A DNA stretch of 22,325 bases, from assembly GCA_947627395.1 (NCBI GenBank), contig CANQVW010000011.1, positions 1 through 22,325 on the forward strand, read 5' to 3'. Every line of letters starts with the position of its first letter. Within the stretch, counting starts at the first letter, position 1. This DNA is from an uncultured Bacilli bacterium (GTDB lineage Bacteria > Bacillota_I > Bacilli_A > ML615J-28 > CAG-698). Both the position numbers and the translations under genes were made by a program. The notes under the pieces are model-generated. The model was given only the letters and a program-made list of their open reading frames with translations. It was not told the origin of the DNA and did not search any database. Positions 1-6,359 of the stretch are shown in pieces.

Positions 1-2
1 TT

Positions 3-651
3 GCTGATAGATTTCATTGGATTCGCCTTGCTACTGAAGCTTTTAATAATCATAGGATATCTATAATGAATTCCTATTACATGCTAGGCAAAGATGAATT
101 TAAAGGCTCATTTAATAAATATACATTATACGCAAATGTTCTTAAAAAGAATTATAAATTACTTCTAGCGAATAAATATTCAAAAGAGCAATGGTTTTTT
201 GACCAAAAAGTTACTGCAAGTTACTTACAAAAAGAAATGACATTACAAGAAATTATTGAATACTGCGTCAATAATGATAGTGATCTTGAAGAAGGATATT
301 TTCTTCTTCAGGATTTATATAAAATCGCAAAATATTCTAACTTTGAAAATGCAAAAAAAGATATTCTTGAATGGTGTGAAAAAGTCGAAAAATCAGAACA
401 TAAATTAAACAACTTTTATAAAGTTGCTTTAACTTACAAACATTGGATTAACCATAAAACAACATTGTTGTGTTGTTAATTCATTTATAATTAATCCAGT
501 TACAAAATCTAGAATTTCTAATGGATTCATTGAAGGTAAAAATAACTTTGCGAAAGTTATTAAAAGAATAGGATTTGGTTATAAAAATTTCGATACGTTT
601 AGACAGAAAATTTTATATACAAACGATCCTGATAAACCATTTAAAAGCTAA
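3..651 (+). pseudogene. ISL3-family transposase, 5'-partial and frameshifted
   Basis: This is the C-terminal half of a DDE transposase that would cut and move the element. An in-frame reading from position 3 gives ADRFHWIRLATEAFNN, which is the ISL3 core with the second catalytic Asp (ADRFH). The frame runs on to a stop at 477-479, after HWINHKTTLLCC. The remaining conserved tail (NSFIINPVTKSRISNGFIEG, then a VIKRIGFGYKNF segment) is encoded one frame further on, from 478 to a TAA at 649-651. The net shift is +1 (or -2), somewhere around 452-477. The copy is therefore probably inactive unless the shift is a sequencing error. The ATG at 66 is internal and is not the gene start. Confidence 0.85.
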
Positions 652-688
652 TAAAATAATAAAATAAATAGATGATTTAAATTAAAAA

Positions 689-738
689 AAGGGCTAATGC
701 ATATCGAAAATATTGATATGATTAGTCCTTTAAAATTT
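689..738 (+). terminator. Terminator of the ISL3 transposase
   Basis: An AAGGGCTAAT arm (689-698) pairs with ATTAGTCCTT (721-730). An inner ATATC/GATAT stem closes the loop. An A-T rich run follows (TTTAAAATTTT). It lies 38 bases after the transposase stop, as expected for an intrinsic terminator, although the downstream T-run is interrupted. Confidence 0.6.
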
Positions 739-824
739 TGTGCCCGTCATTCAAAAATTTTGTGCCCATCGTCCAAAAATTTTGTGCCTCATTCTAGTTT
801 TTGGGCACAAAACCACAAAATTTT
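732..824. repeat. Iterated 14-bp motif near the IS right end
   Basis: AAAATTTTGTGCCC occurs at 732-745 and 754-767, with a 13-base match at 776-788, so the copies repeat every 22 bp. Inverted partial copies follow: GGGCACAAAA at 803-812 and CACAAAATTTT at 814-824. The block lies entirely inside the IS end. Phased, roughly two-helical-turn spacing suggests binding sites for a protein, most simply the transposase; that role is inference. Confidence 0.75.
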
Positions 825-861
825 TTGAAGAGCCTACATCCATAACTTCATTTATATATTT

Positions 862-1314
862 TTATGCAATTTTTCTTAAAAAAGATTGAATTTCATCATC
901 AATGGAGCGATAGTCATCTAAAACAGTTTGTACACGATCTAAAAAACGTTGATTTAATTCTTTATTGTCATGAAGGAAACGAATAGAACCAATAATTCCC
1001 ATATGAACTGCTTTTAGGGAAGCAATACAAATACGAAAATCATTTCCTAATAGTTTCACTTTAGAACTTTCCATGGCAACAGACATACTTTCACGGACGG
1101 TTAAAGAATCTGTAGGATCTCCACCCACATGTTCAATAATGGAAGTCATTTTTTCTTCGTGTGTTTTAAAAGTTTCAGATATTTTCGCAAACAATTGTTT
1201 TAACTCTTCATGTTGAACTTCGTCAAAATAAAGACGAAAAACACTATTCCCCATATGAATTCCTGATAAAAATTTATTCATTCTTTTGATATCTTTGGTT
1301 GATGCTTTTTCCAT
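862..1314 (-). CDS. Ferritin-like four-helix protein, DUF2383 type
   Basis: A 150-residue soluble, all-helical protein with no signal peptide or membrane segment. The N-terminal half (MNKFLSGIHMGNSVFRLYFD, followed by a KTHEEKM segment and a VGGDP turn) resembles DUF2383/PA2169-type domains, which adopt a ferritin-like four-helix bundle. Glu and His residues recur along the predicted helices (HEE, EEK, HMG twice), but I cannot assign a metal site. Start chosen at 1314 because GAGGTG lies 5 bases upstream; a 9-residue upstream extension lacks such a site. It lies 52 bp after the aminopeptidase stop and may be transcribed from it, or from a weak TATACT box in the gap. No terminator is seen before the IS end 27 bp downstream. 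Biochemical role unknown. Confidence 0.6.
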   Translation of the reverse strand: MEKASTKDIKRMNKFLSGIHMGNSVFRLYFDEVQHEELKQLFAKISETFKTHEEKMTSIIEHVGGDPTDSLTVRESMSVAMESSKVKLLGNDFRICIASLKAVHMGIIGSIRFLHDNKELNQRFLDRVQTVLDDYRSIDDEIQSFLRKIA

Positions 1315-1366
1315 AATACACCTCAACCATAGTATAACCAAACATGATGATTTTATTCTTTATCTT

Positions 1367-2629
1367 TTAAAAGACAAAATTTCCATTTTCAAAAATGGTA
1401 ATTTCTTTTCCTTCTTTTGTGATTCCTTGAATATTCATATCAGCACTTCCAAACATAAAATCAACATGAACCATAGATTTATTATATCCTTTTTTCTTTA
1501 ATTCATCAATCGATAATTGATTTCCATTTTGAATATTCATCGTATAAGCATTTCCTAAAGCTAAATGACTAGAAGCATTTTCATCAAATAAAGTATTATA
1601 AAATAAAATATTCATATTTGATATTGGAGATTGATGAGAAATTAAAGCAACTTCACCTAATCTTGAACTTCCTTCATCTGTATTGAGTAATGATTTTAAA
1701 GTCTCTTTTTCTTTTTTAGCATCAAAATCAATAACTTTTCCATCTTTAAAAACTAAATAGAAATCTTCGATCAATTTACCTTGATAATTTAATGGTTTAG
1801 TTGCAACAACTTTTCCATTAACCCCCTGAGAATGTGGCATGGTAAATGTCTCTTCGGTTGGAATATTTGGGGCAAAATAGACATGGTCTTGTGAATATTC
1901 TCCACCACCACCCCAAATATGTTCATCGACCAATTGAACTTCTAAATCTGTTCCGAATTGATTTTTAAAATGTAATTTTGCAAAATGATATTGATTTAAG
2001 ATTTGATTGTGTTTGGCAAGTTGATCCATGTGAATCATCCATTCCTTTACAGGATCATTATCGATACGAACTCTACTTGCTTCTAAAATAGCTACTAGCA
2101 AATGATTAAAGGCAACCTCTTCACTTTCATTAGGGAAAACTTTCATTGCCCATTCTTTAGTTGGATAAGCAACAACGACCCATTGGGTTTCATTGTTCAT
2201 GGTAAAGTTTCTAAAGAATCCTATTTTTTCTTGTGATGCTACTTGTGCCATTTGCACTTTTGTTGGATCAACATCCTTCATTAAACCTGGAGTCGGAGAA
2301 GAAATACTAATTAAACAAGCCTTTTCTTGCACAAAGTAGTGATGTTTATTTACAACATATTCAGGTACTTCTTTTACAGTTTCATCACTTGCATGCATAT
2401 AATGTTCTTTTTGAACATATTCATCAGACCATTCCACAATCACTTTTCTTGCCCCAACTTCATAAGAAGCTTTCACAAGTTCTCTTACAAATTCAAAGCA
2501 ATTCACACTTGAGCGAATCACTACTAATTGATTCTTTTGCACATTTGCTCCTACTTTTACGGTTAAATGAGCATATTTTTCTAATAGTATCTTTTTTTCT
2601 TGACAACTTAAATGATCTACTTGATTCAT
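1367..2629 (-). CDS. M29-family metallo-aminopeptidase (AmpS/PepS/AmpT-like)
   Basis: A 420-residue cytoplasmic peptidase that would release N-terminal amino acids from peptides, using two metal ions. Length and layout match family M29. The metal and catalytic residues known for this family can be matched: Glu259/260 in NIPTEE, Glu326 in RLGEVAL, His355 in SSHLALG, Tyr362 seven residues later (same spacing as the catalytic Tyr in Thermus AmpT), and His388 and Asp390 in MVHVDFMFGS. The glycine-rich WGGGGEYSQDHVYFAPN segment precedes the first ligand. Its ATG overlaps the stop of the upstream ABC gene (ATGA, 4 bp), so the two are translationally coupled; AAGGAG lies 11 bases upstream. Co-translation with an exporter pair is noteworthy, but substrate specificity cannot be read from sequence. 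Confidence 0.92.
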   Translation of the reverse strand: MNQVDHLSCQEKKILLEKYAHLTVKVGANVQKNQLVVIRSSVNCFEFVRELVKASYEVGARKVIVEWSDEYVQKEHYMHASDETVKEVPEYVVNKHHYFVQEKACLISISSPTPGLMKDVDPTKVQMAQVASQEKIGFFRNFTMNNETQWVVVAYPTKEWAMKVFPNESEEVAFNHLLVAILEASRVRIDNDPVKEWMIHMDQLAKHNQILNQYHFAKLHFKNQFGTDLEVQLVDEHIWGGGGEYSQDHVYFAPNIPTEETFTMPHSQGVNGKVVATKPLNYQGKLIEDFYLVFKDGKVIDFDAKKEKETLKSLLNTDEGSSRLGEVALISHQSPISNMNILFYNTLFDENASSHLALGNAYTMNIQNGNQLSIDELKKKGYNKSMVHVDFMFGSADMNIQGITKEGKEITIFENGNFVF

Positions 2630-4410
2630 GATTTCATTTGCTCCTTCTTTTCATATTGTAAACGATATAATCGATAATAGTATCCATGTAACTTTAATAG
2701 TTCTTGATGATTTCCTTCTTCTATAATTTCACCCTTTTGCATGACAATAATTTTATCAGCATGTTGAATGGTGGAAAGACGATGAGCAACAATCAACATT
2801 GTTCCAATATTTTTCATTTTTTCAAGTGAATCTTGAATTAATAATTCTGTTTCTGTATCGATATTTGCCGTTGCTTCATCTAAAATCATCACTTTTGGTT
2901 GATGGACAATAGTTCTAGCAAAGGATAACAATTGTCTTTGTCCACTAGAGAAATTGTTTCCTCTTTCTCTAACTTCTTCTTGATACCCTTTTGGAAGTTG
3001 ATCAATAAAATGATTGGCATTGACATAGGTTGCTGCCTTTTCTACTTCTAATGCTGTAATTGACTCTTCTCTCATTTGAATATTGGAAAAAATCGTTCCA
3101 CTAAACAAGAATACATCTTGTAACATTTGTCCAATTTGACGACGCAAACTAGAAATTTCAATGGTTTTAATATCCATTCCATCAATTAAGATTTGTCCCT
3201 TTTGAATATCATAGTTTCGAACAATTAAGGAAAGAATAGTGGTTTTACCACTTCCTGTTGCCCCAACAAAAGCAACAGTATCTCCAGCATTAATTTTAAA
3301 GGAAATATCTTTTAAAACCCATTCATTGGGAATATAACTAAACCAAACATGTCTAAATTCTATTTCACCACGAATTTCTTTTAACTCAATGGCATCCTTT
3401 TGATTTTGAATGGTTGGAACTGTATCTAGCACTTCAAAAATACGCTCACTTGCAGCAAATGCACTTTGCATGACATTGAATTGATCTGCTAATTGTTGAA
3501 TAGGATCAAATAATTTAGTAATGTATTGTTGGAAAACAATCAAAGTGGCAAAAGTAACAGCACCACCTTCAATGGCATTTTTAGAACCAAAATAAATCAC
3601 TAAAATTAATGCGGAAATATAAAGAACATAAATCGTAGGTCTAAAGATAGCAAATACCCAAATTTCCTTAATCGAAGATTTTTTTAATTGCATATTTCTA
3701 TCTTGAAATTCTTTGTATTTTTTAGGTTCTTGATTAAATACTTGAGTAATTTTCATTCCACTCAAATTCTCAGATAAAAAGGCATTGATATTACTTACAT
3801 TGGCTCTTACTTCACGATACACTTTACGAGAAACTTTCCTAAAAACAACGGAAACAACAATCAAAATTGGAACAAAAGCAAGGACTAATAAAGCAAGCAT
3901 CCAGTGAATGACAACCATAATAACAATAACAACTACAATAGTAATGAAATTTTTAATCAAATTAATGACTAAATTTGTATACATTTCATTCAAAGCATTG
4001 GTATCACTAGAAACACGAGTCACTAATTTTCCAACAGGGATTGCATTTAATTGTTCTGTTGAGAATGTTTCAATCGTTCTAAATACATCCTCACGAATGG
4101 TATACATAATTTCTTGTCCAGCTCTTTGTAAAGCAATGGATTGAACATATTGTATAACATAAGTTAATATCATACAAACAGCATATAAAATAACGTAAAA
4201 ATATACTAAACGAATAGCAATTTGATCTTCACCTAATTCAGTCACAATCCAACCAATAATGATTGGTAAAAATGTATCTAATGCAACAGCAACTCCCATT
4301 AAAATAAAGGCAATAATAAATGTTTTTTCATGGCCATGAAGATAGTTTAATAATCTTCTGAATAATCCTTTTTTAGGTTGAGGTGAAGTTTTTTTAACCA
4401 ATATTTTCAT
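2626..4410 (-). CDS. ABC exporter half-transporter, canonical-ATPase subunit
   Basis: A 594-residue half-transporter with six N-terminal membrane segments (about residues 30-300) and a C-terminal ATPase. Walker A is GATGSGKTT (about 383-391), the Q-loop Gln about 431, the signature is FSSGQ (about 487-491) instead of LSGGQ, Walker B is VMILDE with the catalytic Glu at about 512, and the H-loop is AHR at about 543. The altered signature with an intact catalytic Glu is the mirror image of the partner encoded just upstream, so the pair should form a heterodimer like BmrCD, LmrCD or TM287/288. Such pairs export drugs or lipophilic compounds; the cargo here is unknown. Start at 4410 is 1 base after the partner's stop, with GAGGTGG 9 bases upstream; an ATG at 4428 would place that site inside the gene. 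Confidence 0.9.
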   Translation of the reverse strand: MKILVKKTSPQPKKGLFRRLLNYLHGHEKTFIIAFILMGVAVALDTFLPIIIGWIVTELGEDQIAIRLVYFYVILYAVCMILTYVIQYVQSIALQRAGQEIMYTIREDVFRTIETFSTEQLNAIPVGKLVTRVSSDTNALNEMYTNLVINLIKNFITIVVVIVIMVVIHWMLALLVLAFVPILIVVSVVFRKVSRKVYREVRANVSNINAFLSENLSGMKITQVFNQEPKKYKEFQDRNMQLKKSSIKEIWVFAIFRPTIYVLYISALILVIYFGSKNAIEGGAVTFATLIVFQQYITKLFDPIQQLADQFNVMQSAFAASERIFEVLDTVPTIQNQKDAIELKEIRGEIEFRHVWFSYIPNEWVLKDISFKINAGDTVAFVGATGSGKTTILSLIVRNYDIQKGQILIDGMDIKTIEISSLRRQIGQMLQDVFLFSGTIFSNIQMREESITALEVEKAATYVNANHFIDQLPKGYQEEVRERGNNFSSGQRQLLSFARTIVHQPKVMILDEATANIDTETELLIQDSLEKMKNIGTMLIVAHRLSTIQHADKIIVMQKGEIIEEGNHQELLKLHGYYYRLYRLQYEKKEQMKS

Positions 4411-4411
4411 A

Positions 4412-6175
4412 TTACTCTTCCACCTCATCTTCTAGTTTCTGTAAGTAAACCATTTTTTCATATTCTTTACAAGTGTTAAGCAATTCATCATGACGCCCAA
4501 ATCCAATGACTTTACCATCTTCTAGTAATAAGATTTTATCCATTTGTTTAATGGTAGATATACGATGAGCAATTAAAATGGTTGTTTTATTTTTACGAAT
4601 TTCTTTTAAATTCTTTAAGATGGTTTCTTCTGTTTTTGTATCAACAGCAGAAACAGAATCATCTAATATTAAGATACTTGCATCTTTAATTAAGGCTCTT
4701 GCAATACTAATTCTTTGTTTTTGTCCTCCTGATACAGTAACACCTCTTTCACCTAATACTGTTTCATATCCTTCTTTAAATTCAACAATATTATCGTTTA
4801 CATCACTATATTTTGCAGCTTCAATGACTTTATCCATATTTGTTTTAGATTGACAAAAGGCAATATTATTGGCAATCGTATCACTAAATAAAAAGTTATC
4901 TTGAGGAACATAAGCAATTTGATTACGAAGTTCTTTGATTGGATATTTCATAATATCAATATCATCAATGGATAATATTGGAGAATCTTTAGAATCCTTT
5001 AAATTATAAATTCGAAGAAGTAAATCAACTAACGTTGTTTTGCCACTTCCAGTTCTTCCAATCACACCAATATGTTCTCCAGCTTGAATGGTGAAAGTGA
5101 TGTCATGTAAGACTTCACGCTCTGAATCGGGATAGGTAAAACAAAGATGATTAAAAAAGATTTTTCCTTCAATGGTGTGATTTAAAACCACATTTTCTTG
5201 ATCTTTAATTTCAATTGGATAATTTAATAATTGGTCAACACGATTTAAAGACGCCTTTGCTTGACTATGTAAATTAATTAATTGACCTAATGCCATCATT
5301 GGCCATGTCAAAGTTGTAAAATAATTTAAGAAAGTATTTAAATTACCTACAGTAAAGTTATTGTTTGGATGATAAACTAACCAACTTCCATAACCATAAA
5401 TAGCAACTCCTACCATTCCAATGAATGTACCAAATAGTAAAACATTGACTAAAGTAGATAATTTAATATAATCCATGTTTTTATCTAAGTTTTCCTGATT
5501 GACTTTCGCAAAAGCTTTTAATTCATGTACTTCTTTCACAAATGCTTTAATGACACTTAATCCTGAAAAACTTTCTTGGGCAAAATCAGATAAATCCCCA
5601 TAAGCTTTTTGTCTAATTTGAAATTTCTTACGCATAAAACGACCAGCAATTAAACTAGCTATGGCTAACATTACCAAAGGAATTCCTGCAATGATTGTTA
5701 AAACGTAATCCTTCTTCCACATCTTTATAAAAGAAATAATTCCTAAAAAAATTGCATCTACAAACATCATTGTTCCACTTCCGAAAGCAGAACGAATGGT
5801 GAGTAAATCATTTGTATATAACGCCATTAAATTTCCTGTTTTATTGTGTTGATAATACGTTTGACTTAATAATTCAGAATGTTGAAACAATTTACTTCTC
5901 ATATCTGCTTCAATACGAACACCATTTCCAAATATACAAATTCTCCATGAAAATCTTCCTAAGAACATAACAGCAACAATGATAATCATTTTCTTTGTAT
6001 ACTCTAATAAAAGTTCCATGGTAAATGTTCCATTATCTAAATAGTCAACAATTTCCCCAATATATTCAGGTATTTTCAATTGAAAAATATCAACGATAAT
6101 GAGTGCTGCTATCCCCAATATAAAATAATGGATATATTTCAAATAATAGATATTGACATTTTTTCCAAATAACAT
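4412..6175 (-). CDS. ABC exporter half-transporter, degenerate-site subunit
   Basis: A 587-residue half-transporter and the first gene of the operon. The N-terminal part has six predicted membrane helices (about 12-300). The ATPase domain has Walker A GRTGSGKTT (373-381), Q-loop Gln425, a canonical signature VSGGQ (481-485) and His537. Its Walker B reads ILILDD, with Asp506 where the catalytic Glu normally sits. In heterodimeric exporters this Asp marks the subunit whose Walker motifs form the non-hydrolysing site, and its normal signature completes the partner's active site. Overall layout matches the YheI/BmrC/TM287 type. An AGGAAAG site lies upstream of the ATG, and a promoter with an extended -10 sits 30 bp upstream. 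Confidence 0.9.
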   Translation of the reverse strand: MLFGKNVNIYYLKYIHYFILGIAALIIVDIFQLKIPEYIGEIVDYLDNGTFTMELLLEYTKKMIIIVAVMFLGRFSWRICIFGNGVRIEADMRSKLFQHSELLSQTYYQHNKTGNLMALYTNDLLTIRSAFGSGTMMFVDAIFLGIISFIKMWKKDYVLTIIAGIPLVMLAIASLIAGRFMRKKFQIRQKAYGDLSDFAQESFSGLSVIKAFVKEVHELKAFAKVNQENLDKNMDYIKLSTLVNVLLFGTFIGMVGVAIYGYGSWLVYHPNNNFTVGNLNTFLNYFTTLTWPMMALGQLINLHSQAKASLNRVDQLLNYPIEIKDQENVVLNHTIEGKIFFNHLCFTYPDSEREVLHDITFTIQAGEHIGVIGRTGSGKTTLVDLLLRIYNLKDSKDSPILSIDDIDIMKYPIKELRNQIAYVPQDNFLFSDTIANNIAFCQSKTNMDKVIEAAKYSDVNDNIVEFKEGYETVLGERGVTVSGGQKQRISIARALIKDASILILDDSVSAVDTKTEETILKNLKEIRKNKTTILIAHRISTIKQMDKILLLEDGKVIGFGRHDELLNTCKEYEKMVYLQKLEDEVEE

Positions 6176-6204
6176 ACCATCTTTCCTTTCACAACAATGA
6201 ACTC

Positions 6205-6213
6205 ATTATACCA
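6205..6213 (-). promoter_or_regulatory. Extended -10 promoter of the ABC exporter/aminopeptidase operon
   Basis: On the minus strand a TATAAT hexamer (6205-6210) is preceded by TGG, giving the TGnTATAAT extended -10. No good -35 hexamer is seen, only an A/T-tract region, as is common for extended -10 promoters. Transcription would begin near 6198, leaving a leader of about 22 bases before the first ATG. Confidence 0.6.
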
Positions 6214-6314
6214 CCTTTTTATTTTTTTTTCATCTCTTTTTTTATCTTTTTTCATTTGTTCTTATGATTTTAAAAAAAGTTTAAGAAAGTTAAATAAAAA
6301 AGAAATATTCTCAT

Positions 6315-6350
6315 TAAAAAAAGGATTATCTAATTCGATAAATCCTTTTT
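6315..6350 (-). terminator. Terminator of the ABC-FtsX operon
   Basis: On the minus strand an AAAAAGGATTTATC arm pairs with GATAATCCTTTTTTT around an AATTA loop, ending in seven U. It begins 10 bases after the stop of the 971-residue gene. The A-rich 5' arm would also give a U-run on the other strand. Confidence 0.85.
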
Positions 6351-6359
6351 AAATGTTTA

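Larger units (their letters stand above)
1..834 (+). mobile_element. ISL3-family insertion sequence, right part (left end outside window)
   Basis: The region holds the C-terminal part of an ISL3-type transposase, then a hairpin terminator at 689-730, then a subterminal repeat block, and ends in a GGCTCTTC terminus (read inward on the minus strand, 834 to 827). ISL3 elements commonly have termini of this kind and make 8-bp target duplications. The flank at 835-842 is therefore the candidate duplication, but its partner lies beyond the left edge. The boundary at 834 is inferred from the end motif and from the end of the repeat block. Confidence 0.75.

Noticed and set aside
452..480. Programmed ribosomal frameshifting in the transposase
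   Set aside because: The shift needed is +1, not the -1 used by IS elements with slippery heptamers, and ISL3 transposases are normally one continuous frame. A mutation or sequencing error is more likely.
732..788. CRISPR-like array from 14-bp motifs at 22-bp spacing
   Set aside because: The intervals are only 8-9 bases and the block lies inside an IS end with inverted copies, so it is not a CRISPR.
2327..2631. Plus-strand small frames opposite the aminopeptidase gene
   Set aside because: They are shadows of a well-supported gene and have no ribosome site or recognisable product.
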